Assembly: GCF_004916975.1 (NCBI RefSeq)
Contig: NZ_STGQ01000001.1
Coordinates: 954,993 to 1,018,992, forward strand
Length of the DNA: 64,000 nt
Source of the DNA: Paenibacillus dokdonensis
GTDB lineage: Bacteria; Bacillota; Bacilli; Paenibacillales; Paenibacillaceae
Reading direction: 5' to 3'
Shown here: piece by piece, positions 8,341 to 17,223 of the stretch
Layout: each line of letters begins with the position of its first letter
How positions within the stretch are numbered: position 1 is the stretch's first letter
Notes under the pieces: generated by a model
Told to the model about the DNA's origin: nothing
The model's input: only the letters and a program-made list of their open reading frames with translations
Databases searched by the model: none
Position numbers and translations under genes: made by a program

Positions 8341-10260
8341 ATGAATATTATGACTGTTGAACATATATCCAAAAGCTACGGCGAAAAAATCCTGTTTGAA
8401 GATGCCTCCTTCGGTATGGAGGATCAGGACAAAATCGGCATCATTGGTGTAAACGGGACGGGGAAATCCACGTTTTTACGCGTCATAGCCGGTTTGGAGC
8501 AGCCTGACGGAGGTGGAATTTCGATCGGGAACCAGGTTAGAGTCCGTTTTCTGTCGCAAAATCCGGAGTTTAATCCTGGGAATACGGTGCTGCAGCAGGT
8601 GTTTGAGGGGAATGATCCCAAGCTGAAGGCGGTAAGAGATTATACCGAGACGATGGAGCTGCTTGAACTGAATCCCGGGGATACCGGGCTGCAGGAGAAG
8701 CTGCTGAAGCTGAATCAGCAAATGGACGCGTTGCAGGCTTGGCAGATGGAGAGCGAAGCCAAAATTATTTTATCCAAGCTCGGGATTGTCAACTTTGAGG
8801 CAGCCATGGACATGTTATCAGGAGGACAACGCAAGCGCGTTGCCCTGGCACAGGCTTTGATAGAGCCCTGCGAGCTGCTGATTCTCGATGAGCCTACGAA
8901 CCATATTGACAATGATTCTGTCATTTGGCTTGAGCAGTACCTGCAAAAGCGCCGTGGGGCGCTGCTGATGATTACACATGATCGTTATTTTCTGGACCGG
9001 GTAGCGAATGTGATGTTGGAGCTGGATCAGGGCAGATTGTTCCGATATGAGGCCAATTATTCCAGATTTCTCGAGCTGAAGGCGGAGAGAGAAGAGCGTG
9101 AAGAGGCATCCGAGCAAAAAAGGCAGAATTTGCTGCGCAATGAACTGGCCTGGATCCGTCGTGGAGCGAAAGCCAGATCCACCAAGCAAAAGGCACGTAT
9201 CGACCGATTCGAATCACTGAAGGATCAGCAGGGACCGACACGGAGCGGTACTGTCGATATGTCAGCTGCCTCCTCGCGTTTGGGACGGAAAATTGTTGAG
9301 CTTGAGCATCTCGGTAAAAAGGCCGGAGACAAGATATTGATCCACGATCTCAACTATATCAGTGTTCCCGGAGACCGAGTCGGCATTGCAGGCCCGAACG
9401 GAAGCGGGAAATCAACGCTGCTGAATATGATTTCCGGAAGACTGGAGCCGGATGAAGGAGAGGTTATCACAGGTACAACAGTGAAAATCGGCTACTTCAC
9501 CCAGGAGCATCAGGATATGGACGGCAGCATGCGGGTAATTGAATACATCAAGGAAGAGGCTGAAGTCATTCGTTCCGAAGACGGCAGCAGTATTACAGCT
9601 TCTCAAATGCTGGAGCGATTTCTGTTTCCGCCGGCTGCGCAGTGGACGCCGATTTCCAGGCTCTCGGGAGGAGAAAAACGCCGTCTGTATTTACTGCGGG
9701 TATTGATGTCTGCACCCAATGTCCTTCTGCTCGACGAACCGACCAATGATCTTGATATCCAGACGCTTTCCGTCCTGGAGGATTACCTGGATGATTTTCC
9801 GGGTGTGGTCTTTGTGGTATCCCATGATCGTTACTTCCTGGACCGGACTGTCGATAAAATCATGTCCTTTGAGGGTGAAGGACGCATACGCGTCCATGTC
9901 GGCAATTACACGGAATACAGCGAATGGATGACTAAAAACATGGAACCCGCAGTTCCGGTCCGGTTGTCTGAGAAGTCGGCACAGGCCCCCCAGGCCTCAT
10001 CTGATGCAGCTCCGCGAGAAAAGCTGAAATTCAGCTATAAGGAACAACGTGAGTATGAGCAAATTGACGCCATGATTGAGGCTTGCGAAAATAAACTGGC
10101 CGGTATACAGACCAAAATGGAGGAATCCTTTAGCGATTCGGCGCTTCTGCAGGAGCTGATGCTCAAGCAGCAGGAAGGCGAGCAGGAACTGGAGCATCTG
10201 ATGGAGCGCTGGACGTATTTGAACGAGCTTGCAGAGAAAATTGAAGCAAGCAAGAATTAA
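8341..10260 (+). CDS. ABC-F family ATPase (YfmR/Uup-like)
   Basis: The 639-residue protein has two ABC ATPase domains and no membrane segments, which defines ABC-F proteins acting on ribosomes. Domain 1 has Walker A GVNGTGKST (36-44), signature LSGGQRKR and LILDEPTNHID. Domain 2 has GPNGSGKST, LSGGEKRR and LLLDEPTNDLD. An arginine/lysine-rich inter-domain linker (WIRRGAKARSTKQKARI) and a C-terminal coiled coil from about residue 565 match YfmR/Uup rather than the antibiotic-resistance subgroups. YfmR is known to help ribosomes stalled at difficult sequences. No leader peptide or attenuator was recognised in the short region upstream. Confidence 0.93.
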   Translation: MNIMTVEHISKSYGEKILFEDASFGMEDQDKIGIIGVNGTGKSTFLRVIAGLEQPDGGGISIGNQVRVRFLSQNPEFNPGNTVLQQVFEGNDPKLKAVRDYTETMELLELNPGDTGLQEKLLKLNQQMDALQAWQMESEAKIILSKLGIVNFEAAMDMLSGGQRKRVALAQALIEPCELLILDEPTNHIDNDSVIWLEQYLQKRRGALLMITHDRYFLDRVANVMLELDQGRLFRYEANYSRFLELKAEREEREEASEQKRQNLLRNELAWIRRGAKARSTKQKARIDRFESLKDQQGPTRSGTVDMSAASSRLGRKIVELEHLGKKAGDKILIHDLNYISVPGDRVGIAGPNGSGKSTLLNMISGRLEPDEGEVITGTTVKIGYFTQEHQDMDGSMRVIEYIKEEAEVIRSEDGSSITASQMLERFLFPPAAQWTPISRLSGGEKRRLYLLRVLMSAPNVLLLDEPTNDLDIQTLSVLEDYLDDFPGVVFVVSHDRYFLDRTVDKIMSFEGEGRIRVHVGNYTEYSEWMTKNMEPAVPVRLSEKSAQAPQASSDAAPREKLKFSYKEQREYEQIDAMIEACENKLAGIQTKMEESFSDSALLQELMLKQQEGEQELEHLMERWTYLNELAEKIEASKN

Positions 10261-10298
10261 GAATATGCGAATGGGTCTTATTCACCCATAGACTACCT

Positions 10299-10336
10299 AA
10301 AACACGCTGAATCTGCAGATTCGGCGTGTTTTTATT
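10299..10336 (+). terminator. Terminator after ABC-F gene
   Basis: The stem AAACACGCTGAATC / GATTCGGCGTGTTT with a TGCA loop is followed by TTATT. Confidence 0.85.
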
Positions 10337-10381
10337 ACTCTGAAGCTTCAGACAGGATCAGAAATATAGACCCATGCTTGG

Positions 10382-10435
10382 TTGACATACGAGATTACAT
10401 GTGTAATATTGGATACATGGATTACAACTGTAATC
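10382..10435 (+). promoter_or_regulatory. BlaI-type promoter with two operators
   Basis: TTGACA (10382-10387) and TAATAT (10404-10409) form a promoter with a 16-base spacer. Two copies of the dyad ATTACA-NN-TGTAAT lie at 10394-10407, covering the spacer and -10, and at 10420-10435 (extended to GATTAC...GTAATC) near the transcription start. Both contain TACANNTGTA, the known core of BlaI/MecI operators. The arrangement predicts that the adjacent blaI-like gene represses itself and the sensor gene. Confidence 0.85.
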
Positions 10436-10453
10436 AAGTGAGGGGGAATACGT

Positions 10454-10843
10454 TTGAATAAACTGCCTGTCATTTCCGAGGCGGAGTGGGAAGTTATGAA
10501 AATATTATGGCAGAGTTCTCCGATGACAGCCAATGAAGTCATTGATGCGCTTGCTTCCCATATGGACTGGAGTCCGAAGACCGTACGAACTTTGCTGAAC
10601 CGTCTGGTTGCTAAAGAAGCCATTGCCTATCATCCCGATAGCCGGCCTTATTCCTATTTTGCATTGATTACCGAGGTGGAGTGCCAGAAGGCAGAGACCA
10701 AGAGCTTTTTGAAACGGATCTACAGCGGTTCATTCAAACCGCTTATGGTGAATTTTTTGAAAGAGGAAGAGTTGTCTTCTGCCGATATCGAAGAGCTTAG
10801 GAAGCTGCTGGATGAAAAGTCGGATCCGAAAAGGAGGGGCTAG
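10454..10843 (+). CDS. blaI: BlaI/MecI family repressor
   Basis: The 129-residue winged-helix protein begins LPVISEAEWEVMKILW and continues with MTANEVIDAL and SPKTVRTLLNRLVAKEAI, the standard DNA-binding half of BlaI/MecI. The C-terminal half forms the dimer and contains the region normally cut when the partner sensor is activated. The start is TTG 10454, ten bases after GAGGGGG. The M56 sensor gene begins two bases after its stop. Two BlaI-type operators overlap its promoter, so autoregulation is expected. No beta-lactamase gene is adjacent. Confidence 0.93.
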   Translation: MNKLPVISEAEWEVMKILWQSSPMTANEVIDALASHMDWSPKTVRTLLNRLVAKEAIAYHPDSRPYSYFALITEVECQKAETKSFLKRIYSGSFKPLMVNFLKEEELSSADIEELRKLLDEKSDPKRRG

Positions 10844-10845
10844 AC

Positions 10846-12654
10846 ATGCAACTCCTCTCTGACCCTTCATTGAACGTTTTTTTTGATTGGGTAGTTAAGA
10901 CGACCCTGCTGGCCAGTATCATGGCCGGTCTTATTCTGGTGATTAAGGCGGTTCTGAAAAACCGGCTGAAGCCAGGCTGGCATTATGCCTTATGGCTCCT
11001 TTTGATGTTGAGACTGCTCATTCCAGCCGGACCGCAAACTGCTTTTAGCATTTATAATCTATTTTCGTGGACGGAAGCCGCTTCAGAAAACACAGCTGCT
11101 CCGCATCTAAACACCGCAGGGAGTGATGATACTGCAGCATCTTCCAAACATCCGGAATTATCATCCATTGATTCGGAAAATTCCGGAACGCGAGCGGTGT
11201 ATCCAGATCAAAGCAAAGACAGTACATGGTCTATTAAACAGATGCTTATAGGGATATGGATGATTGGGGCTGTCCTGCTGCTGATCCGCCTCCTGGCTGT
11301 GAACATCCGTTTTTCTATGAAGCTCCGCAGAAACGCTGTTGCTGCGAAGCAGGCGGATATCATGTTACTGGCACAGGCAAGAAGAAGTATGGGAGTTAAA
11401 CGACGGGAACGTCTCAGCTTCTCCCCTGCCGTATCCACACCGACGTTGTTTGGCTGGATTCGCCCTCATTTGATTATGCCCACAAGCAGCAGAGAACTCG
11501 ATGCAGAGCGTCAGAGCCACATCTACCTGCATGAGCTCGCACACATGAAGCATGCCGACATTCTTGTGAATTGGCTGATGCATCTGCTGCTCGTTCTGCA
11601 TTGGTTTAATCCGCTGCTCTGGTACGCGCTATACAAAATGAGAGAAGATCAAGAGCTTTCAGCGGATGCACTCGCGCTTCGAAAGATTCATCCATCGCAG
11701 GTATCCGAGTACGGGTATACCATTATTACACTTCTGGAGAGAACGAAGATTCGAGGATATGTTCCGGGTGCTGCAGGATTGTCTGGTTCCAAGCAGCAGC
11801 TGAAAAGGAGGATTCTTATGATTAAAAACTTCAAACGTAAATCAATAGGCTGGACGATGGTTGGGCTTGCCATAGTGGTAGCATTAAGCGGATGTGCGCT
11901 TACCAATGGGAAAACAGCATCTGACGGCAATACAACCACTCCGGCTGCCGGGGAGACGACTCCTGCAGAGACGGTCACACCGGGTACTACTGCGCCAAAT
12001 AACGCCGGAGATAAGTCCGGAGACACCGCATCAAACGATGATACGAAGAACGGTTCCGGAACAGGCGTGAATTCTACAGCTTCCACGGATTCCGATACGA
12101 AGTCCCAACCGTCTGATCGCAACAAAGGAGGCAGTTCTTCGGGGAACTCTGCACAAGCTTCCGTAAAAGTGACTGAAACAAAAGGACATGAACAGCAAAT
12201 CAAAGATATTGCAGCGCTGGCCAAGAAAGGGAAAGTGAAAGGTGCCGATTTCGTGGCTGGCAAGACGATTATCGATGACATTCACACTTCCTGGGGTGAA
12301 CCTGACCGTCCTTGGCAGCCATCAGACAGCTACGCATATGATTCATACTCGCCGGGGGCAGGTAGAGGCACATATGCCTTTGGTATCGGCCGAGGGGAGG
12401 TTGTCTACGATATCCGCTACTTTGGTTCTCCAATGGATGAAAACCAGGCCTTTAATCAGATCAACTTTGCAGAGATCAAAAAAACGCTTGGTAAACCAAG
12501 TTCCATAAAGACAAACAATACGGATGATATATTGACCTACAAGCTGGGAGAATACGAGCTTAAATTCGTTGGCCCGCATAAAACACAGCGGCTTGATCAT
12601 ATTTCGGTCTACTCACCAAAAGCAGCAGCTCCAATGGGAGGCTCGGTGAAATAA
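10846..12654 (+). CDS. BlaR1-type M56 sensor peptidase with DUF4309 domain
   Basis: Residues 1-352 form an M56 membrane peptidase. Helices are at about 13-35, 45-61, 131-152 and 335-352, with zinc motif HELAH at 229-233, LHWFNPLLWYAL at 251-262 and EDQELSADA near 267. A Thr/Ser/Asp-rich linker (355-440) leads outside the cell to residues 445-600, which resemble the DUF4309/YjgB domain (DDIHTSWGEPD, YAFGIGRGEVVYDIRYFG, KTLGKPSS). The penicillin-binding sensor domain of BlaR1/MecR1 is missing. By analogy, ligand binding outside would activate the peptidase and lead to BlaI cleavage. The signal sensed is unknown. It forms an operon with blaI and ends before a bidirectional terminator. Confidence 0.88.
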   Translation: MQLLSDPSLNVFFDWVVKTTLLASIMAGLILVIKAVLKNRLKPGWHYALWLLLMLRLLIPAGPQTAFSIYNLFSWTEAASENTAAPHLNTAGSDDTAASSKHPELSSIDSENSGTRAVYPDQSKDSTWSIKQMLIGIWMIGAVLLLIRLLAVNIRFSMKLRRNAVAAKQADIMLLAQARRSMGVKRRERLSFSPAVSTPTLFGWIRPHLIMPTSSRELDAERQSHIYLHELAHMKHADILVNWLMHLLLVLHWFNPLLWYALYKMREDQELSADALALRKIHPSQVSEYGYTIITLLERTKIRGYVPGAAGLSGSKQQLKRRILMIKNFKRKSIGWTMVGLAIVVALSGCALTNGKTASDGNTTTPAAGETTPAETVTPGTTAPNNAGDKSGDTASNDDTKNGSGTGVNSTASTDSDTKSQPSDRNKGGSSSGNSAQASVKVTETKGHEQQIKDIAALAKKGKVKGADFVAGKTIIDDIHTSWGEPDRPWQPSDSYAYDSYSPGAGRGTYAFGIGRGEVVYDIRYFGSPMDENQAFNQINFAEIKKTLGKPSSIKTNNTDDILTYKLGEYELKFVGPHKTQRLDHISVYSPKAAAPMGGSVK

Positions 12655-12668
12655 TCAGTAGATGAATA

Positions 12669-12713
12669 AAAACAGCTATTCCGGTCATCGTGACCAGGAT
12701 AGCTGTTTTTTTG
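12669..12713 (+). terminator. Bidirectional terminator
   Basis: The stem AACAGCTATTCCGGTCA / TGACCAGGATAGCTGTT has a TCG loop, with A and T runs on the two sides. It lies between the sensor gene and the oppositely oriented M42 gene. Confidence 0.85.
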
Positions 12714-12747
12714 GAAATACGATCAGCAGGTATATGCAATACTCTGA

Positions 12748-13785
12748 TTATGTTCTTACGTATGCTGCGAGAAGCTTGGTTGTGTTGAATACGGCCTGTT
12801 TATGGGTACGCTCCATGGCATGGGAAGCGTGAACTCCGGGTCCGATCAGGGCGGCACGGATGTTGTTTCCTGCAGATAATGCTGCAGAGGCGTCGGAACC
12901 GTAATGCGGGTAGACATCAACTGCAAATGGAATGTTCTCCGCTTTGGCCAGATCGATTAATTTGCTGGTCATATCGTAATCATAAGGTCCGGAAGAGTCC
13001 TTGGCGCAGATCGAAACATCGGTTTCCTTGCAGCTGAGGTCATCACCTATGCAGCCCATATCCACAGCGATCATTTCATCAATGTCGGATGGGATGTAGG
13101 CAGCGCCATGTCCAACTTCCTCGTAATTCGAAATCAGGAACTTGAGCTTAGTTTTGGGCTTCCAGTTTTCGCGCTTCATGGACTCCAGCAGACCGAAGAG
13201 GGCTGCAACACTCGCCTTGTCATCAATATGGCGTGACTTTACAAAACCGCTCTCGGTAATAACCGCGCGGGAATCAAACGAGACGAAGTCACCGACGGCA
13301 ATGCCGAGCTTCAGCACATCTTCCTTGGAATGAACCAGCTCGTCGATACGGACCTCCATATGGTCCTCCTGGCGTTTGAAATCACGGGCATCACTGTATA
13401 CATGAACCGATGGGTGGGTGCTTAGGATGGTACCTGTATACGTTTTACCGCTGCGTGTATGGATGATGCAGTATTCATTTTCGATGCTGTTCATCATAAA
13501 TCCGCCAACGGATGTGAGCCGCAGCGTACCTTCGGATTTCACTGCTCGGACCATGGCACCAAGCGTGTCCACATGAGCGCTGAGGCCAATGGTACGTGAG
13601 TTGTCCTCGCCATCGACCTCCAGAATTACCCCGCCCTTTTGGTTCCATGACAGCGAAACACCGAGAGAAGAGGCCTCCTGTTCAACGAGCTTCATCACCT
13701 GTGCGGTAAAACCGCTCGGGCTTGGAGTATCGAGAAGTTTTTTCATAAAGGTTAATATGTATTCTTCATTTGGTTGTATTGACAT
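12748..13785 (-). CDS. M42 family aminopeptidase
   Basis: The 345-residue protein matches the M42 glutamyl aminopeptidase family, dinuclear-metal enzymes that form large tetrahedral complexes. Metal-ligand motifs are AHVDTLGAMV (about 69-78), HIDDKASVAAL, the catalytic NYEEVGHGA, AVDMG and the late HASHAMERTH. The family trims peptides in the cytoplasm, which fits the neighbouring PepF and LapA-like genes on the same strand. It starts at ATG 13785 after AAGGAGGACAAG. Older annotations call such proteins endoglucanases, which the sequence does not support. Confidence 0.93.
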   Translation of the reverse strand: MSIQPNEEYILTFMKKLLDTPSPSGFTAQVMKLVEQEASSLGVSLSWNQKGGVILEVDGEDNSRTIGLSAHVDTLGAMVRAVKSEGTLRLTSVGGFMMNSIENEYCIIHTRSGKTYTGTILSTHPSVHVYSDARDFKRQEDHMEVRIDELVHSKEDVLKLGIAVGDFVSFDSRAVITESGFVKSRHIDDKASVAALFGLLESMKRENWKPKTKLKFLISNYEEVGHGAAYIPSDIDEMIAVDMGCIGDDLSCKETDVSICAKDSSGPYDYDMTSKLIDLAKAENIPFAVDVYPHYGSDASAALSAGNNIRAALIGPGVHASHAMERTHKQAVFNTTKLLAAYVRT

Positions 13786-13806
13786 GATCTTGTCCTCCTT
13801 GCAGCG

Positions 13807-14133
13807 TTAATTTGGTAGTTGATCGTTTTCTTTGGAATCGTTGATACTTGCTTCTTCCGGTACGGGTGCTACATAACCTGTTTCGTTCTGGATATGAGTG
13901 AGCTGTGCGGAAAGAAGCTTGATCTGTTTTTGCAGCTTGTATTGTCTGAAGATACCGTAAGACCCGACAATGATTCCACCGATGAGCGTACAGCCGACAA
14001 TCAGCAGAATCAGCGGAATATTGACTTCATTGAACATAAAATTAACCTTCACTGGATCCACGTTAATGACAGCAAATATCGCAGTCAAAAGCGCAAATAC
14101 CAGTCCGGCAATAAGTGACCACTGGATTTTCAT
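13807..14133 (-). CDS. LapA-domain (DUF1049) membrane protein
   Basis: The 108-residue protein has two membrane helices at about 5-25 and 38-62, followed by a charged helical tail (RQYKLQKQIKLLSAQLTHIQ) typical of the LapA/DUF1049 family. Conserved INVDPVKVNFMF lies between the helices. In Gram-negatives LapA regulates lipopolysaccharide synthesis; Gram-positive homologues have no established role. ATG 14133 is chosen because GAGGAGGTGTCCGT precedes it. It sits 21 bases upstream of the M42 gene and is likely cotranscribed with it. Confidence 0.85.
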   Translation of the reverse strand: MKIQWSLIAGLVFALLTAIFAVINVDPVKVNFMFNEVNIPLILLIVGCTLIGGIIVGSYGIFRQYKLQKQIKLLSAQLTHIQNETGYVAPVPEEASINDSKENDQLPN

Positions 14134-14208
14134 ACGGACACCTCCTCTACAGACAGTATAAAATCCCCTGGCCGCCGCGGACAAGGGATTTTATACCACT
14201 TCACTGCA

Positions 14209-15999
14209 TTATTTCGTCAATTGTTCCAATTGTTCAATTACATTTTCGAAAACGCTCATCGCTTCACGAATTGGCTGAGGCGAAGACATGTCAACGCCGG
14301 CCTTTTTCAGGATGTTAATGGAGAAGTCGCTGCCACCGCTCTTCAAGAAGCCGAGGTAACGGTCAACTGCAGGCTGGCCTTCTTCAAGAATCTGCTTGGA
14401 GAAGCTGGTCGCTGCCGAGAATCCGGTCGCATACTTATACACATAGAAACTGTTGTAGAAGTGAGGGATCCGTGCCCATTCCATTTCAATATCCTGATCC
14501 ACAGCCATACCTTTGCCGTGGTATTTTAAGTTCAAATCATAATAGATCTCCGACAAAGCTTGAGGTGTTAATGCCTCACCTTGTTCAGCGCGCTCATGGA
14601 TGAGCTTCTCAAACTCGGCGAACATGGTCTGACGGAACACCGTTGTGCGGAACTGGTCTGCATAGTAGGTAAGCAGATACATTTTTTCCTTCGGATCCGT
14701 CGATTTCTTCAGCAAGTAATCCATCAGCAGTGCTTCATTCGTCGTTGATGCGACTTCTGCGAGGAAAATGGTGTACTGTGCATCCCGGTAAGGAAGCGTG
14801 TTGTCAGAGTAGTAGGAATGCAGGGCGTGACCCATTTCATGCGCAAGCGTAAACATGCTGTTCAGGTTATCTTTATGGTTCAGCAGCACAAACGGATGCG
14901 TACCAAATGCTCCCCAGCTGTATGCGCCTGTGCGTTTGTTTTCATTTTCATATACATCGATCCACTTGTTGTCAAAGCCTTCCTGCAGGGACTTCAGATA
15001 GTCCTGACCCAAAGGCTTGAGTCCATCGGAGACTGTTTTCTTCGCCTGATCATACGTGATATCCATTTTGTATTCATCCACGAGCGGAGCAAACAGATCA
15101 TACATATGCAGCTCGTCGACGCCCAGCAGCTTCTTGCGCAGGTTCATGTATCTATGGAGAAGCGGCAGGCTCTCGTGAATGGTGTCAATCAGGTTCGTGT
15201 ACACTTCCTGCGGAATATTGTCGCCATAGAGGGACATTTCCAGTACGGAAGGGTATTTTCGCACATTCGCATAGAATATGTTTTTATTAACGTTAGCGTT
15301 TAGTGTTGCGGCAATGGTGTTCTTTTGTTTGGCGTAGGTAGCGTATACCGCTTTGAAAGCGCGCTCCCGTACTTCACGGTTCGGGCTCTCTAGGAACTGG
15401 ATATAGTTGCCGTGCGTCAGCTCGACTTCTTTGCCTTCTTCGTTTTTGATCTTTGGAAACTTGAAGTCGGCATTGTTGAGCATACCGAAAATCGTCTGTG
15501 GTGCTTGGGCAAGGTTTCCGACTTGAGCAAGCAGCGCTTCTTCGTTTTTGGAAAGAATATGCGCTTTTTCACGCTTCATTTCGGTCAGAGTGAATTTATA
15601 AGCGGCCAGCTCAGGATCGGCAATGAACGCATCCAGCTTGTCGTCAGGCAGGGACAAGATTTCCGGCGTAACAAAGGATAATGCCTCGCCGATTTGTACG
15701 CTCATTTTTTTTGCCTTTTGAGAAAGAGCCTGATATGTAGGGTTTGCTGTATCTTCGTCGTGATGCAAATGCGCGTAAACATAAAGACGTTCGGTTTTGA
15801 GAGAGATATCGTCCTCTAGGGTGAAGCAAGCTTTTACAGATTTCGCATGATCAAGCTTGCCCTGGAATTCAGCCATTTTCTTCACTTCCTGCTGAAGATC
15901 GGCATAAGTCTGGTCCCAGGCTTTCTGGCCGTCGAACAAGTCCTCCACATTCCATTTGTTCTCTTCTGCTACTTCAGAGCGCTTCAATAATTGTTCCAT
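14209..15999 (-). CDS. pepF: Oligoendopeptidase F (M3B)
   Basis: The 596-residue length and sequence match PepF. NKWNVEDLF occurs near the N-terminus, and the M3 zinc signature LAHEMGHALHSYY is at about residue 386, with the third ligand region AEVASTTNEALL downstream. The enzyme cuts medium-sized peptides in the cytoplasm. The frame is open to 16212, but ATG 15999 has an ideal TTAAGGAGGATTCCC ribosome site, and the extra 71 codons look unlike the family. It is the first gene of a same-strand run with the LapA-like and M42 genes. Confidence 0.95.
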   Translation of the reverse strand: MEQLLKRSEVAEENKWNVEDLFDGQKAWDQTYADLQQEVKKMAEFQGKLDHAKSVKACFTLEDDISLKTERLYVYAHLHHDEDTANPTYQALSQKAKKMSVQIGEALSFVTPEILSLPDDKLDAFIADPELAAYKFTLTEMKREKAHILSKNEEALLAQVGNLAQAPQTIFGMLNNADFKFPKIKNEEGKEVELTHGNYIQFLESPNREVRERAFKAVYATYAKQKNTIAATLNANVNKNIFYANVRKYPSVLEMSLYGDNIPQEVYTNLIDTIHESLPLLHRYMNLRKKLLGVDELHMYDLFAPLVDEYKMDITYDQAKKTVSDGLKPLGQDYLKSLQEGFDNKWIDVYENENKRTGAYSWGAFGTHPFVLLNHKDNLNSMFTLAHEMGHALHSYYSDNTLPYRDAQYTIFLAEVASTTNEALLMDYLLKKSTDPKEKMYLLTYYADQFRTTVFRQTMFAEFEKLIHERAEQGEALTPQALSEIYYDLNLKYHGKGMAVDQDIEMEWARIPHFYNSFYVYKYATGFSAATSFSKQILEEGQPAVDRYLGFLKSGGSDFSINILKKAGVDMSSPQPIREAMSVFENVIEQLEQLTK

Positions 16000-16317
16000 G
16001 GGAATCCTCCTTAAATTGTGGGATGAATAAGTATGGGTTCCATTTGACGAAACCGCCGGAGGAAAGAGGGGAACCGCACCCACGGTGAACGTGAACACGA
16101 TGGCAAGTTTGAACGTCTTGTTGAAGTTCACAAGCAGGGACTCCTTTTTAAAAAATAGAATGTATAGGCTTTCAGCGAAGCTGAACAATTCTATATTTCG
16201 CAAGAAAAACATCCGCTAAACATGGTCCATCTTCTGTGAAGGTCCTTCGGACGTTTTTCTTAAGGAAATATCCCCCTTAGTATGAACTTTTCCCCGCAAG
16301 AATATTTATACTTTCCC

Positions 16318-16503
16318 TCAAGGGCTGGAACCCATGGTGAAGAGACTGTATAGAATAAGAAAAAAGGCAAAGAGGATCATGACGACTGCAATGCTCGCAA
16401 GACCCCGTTTCAGCTTCTGAGGAACCGAGTTTCTCATCATGATGAGAACGGCTCCGAGACAGAAAGCGGAAATGATAAAAATAAGAGTGCTGTTATATTC
16501 CAT
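16318..16503 (-). CDS. Small two-helix membrane protein, unknown
   Basis: The 61-residue product has two hydrophobic helices (about 6-22 and 36-56) separated by a basic loop with QKLKRG. No family was recognised. It begins at ATG 16503, eight bases after the end of the 77-residue gene on the same strand, and a TTTAAAGGAGTATAG site lies just upstream. That placement supports a real two-gene unit. There is no obvious terminator directly after it. Confidence 0.6.
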   Translation of the reverse strand: MEYNSTLIFIISAFCLGAVLIMMRNSVPQKLKRGLASIAVVMILFAFFLILYSLFTMGSSP

Positions 16504-16511
16504 TGGATGGA

Positions 16512-16745
16512 CTATACTCCTTTAAAAGCGGCCATGATTGAGCGCCATTCTTCCATATTATCTTCGTATTCTTCCTTGGGAAAGCGCGTAGTTGCCCACT
16601 GCATGAGAGCCGGGCGGCTCATGAATGTGTGGGTTTCCTCGCCCCATTGATCGGAGATTTCCCGAAGGACGATATATCTGCCTTGTACTTCGACAGTCAT
16701 CATGTTCCATTTGTCTTTTTTGTATATTTCATGTTTTTTGATCAT
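16512..16745 (-). CDS. Small cytoplasmic protein, unknown
   Basis: The 77-residue product begins MIKKHEIYKKDKWN and contains GRYIVLREISDQWGEE and a tail WRSIMAAFKGV. It is charged, without membrane segments, and probably beta then alpha. ATG 16745 is preferred because GGAG lies seven bases upstream; the frame is open back to 16847. No family function was recognised. It is divergent from the cold-shock gene, with about 160 bases between the starts, and precedes the 61-residue membrane protein. Confidence 0.65.
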   Translation of the reverse strand: MIKKHEIYKKDKWNMMTVEVQGRYIVLREISDQWGEETHTFMSRPALMQWATTRFPKEEYEDNMEEWRSIMAAFKGV

Positions 16746-16835
16746 ATGCATTCTCCGTTTAGTCTTTTGGTAAAATGATACCCTAGAGGCAGCTCCAAAA
16801 GCAAATGAAAAGATGGATTTCACCCAAAAGAGCGA

Positions 16836-16864
16836 TTGCATTGTCAAATGGCATGAAGTATAAT
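16836..16864 (+). promoter_or_regulatory. Promoter of cold-shock gene
   Basis: TTGCAT (16836-16841) and a perfect TATAAT (16859-16864) are spaced by 17 bases. The message leader is about 40 bases, shorter than the long cold-shock leaders of E. coli. Confidence 0.7.
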
Positions 16865-16909
16865 GTACTTATTCGCCACATATGGCGGTATTTTTAGGAG
16901 GTTGTTCAT

Positions 16910-17107
16910 TTGAAAGGTACAGTTAAATGGTTTAACGCAGAAAAAGGCTATGGCTTTATTCAAGTTGAAGGCGGCGAGGACGTATTCGTACATTTCTCCG
17001 CAATTCAAGGAGACGGCTTCAAAACTTTGGACGAAGGTCAAGAAGTTGAATTCGAAATCACTGAAGGCAACCGTGGCCCTCAAGCTGCAAACGTAACTAA
17101 ATTATAA
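16910..17107 (+). CDS. Cold-shock protein (CspA/CspB family)
   Basis: The 65-residue single cold-shock domain begins [17 protein letters not shown] and carries both RNA-binding motifs, KGYGFI (RNP1) and DVFVHFS (RNP2). It ends with [10 protein letters not shown]. Such proteins bind single-stranded RNA and act as chaperones. The start is TTG 16910 after TTAGGAGGTTGTTCA; an initiator UUG is unusual for an abundant Csp. It is a single-gene unit with its own promoter and terminator. Which of the Bacillus csp paralogues it corresponds to cannot be decided. Confidence 0.96.
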   Translation: MKGTVKWFNAEKGYGFIQVEGGEDVFVHFSAIQGDGFKTLDEGQEVEFEITEGNRGPQAANVTKL

Positions 17108-17158
17108 GATCGACTCCTTTAACGGATTTCTTATAGCTTTGGTTAATTAAAAAGCCTA

Positions 17159-17195
17159 TAAAAGCACAGTTCTTGATGAGAACTGTGCTTTTTTG
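17159..17195 (+). terminator. Terminator after csp
   Basis: The stem AAAGCACAGTTCT / AGAACTGTGCTTT has a TGATG loop and a T run. Confidence 0.9.
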
Positions 17196-17223
17196 TGTCA
17201 TTTTTGAAGAGCGGAAATTATGC

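Noticed and set aside
11688..12281. A 197-codon minus-strand frame opposite the sensor linker
   Set aside because: It arises from the Thr/Ser/Asp-rich linker read backwards (long Val/Phe/Ser runs), with no start signals.
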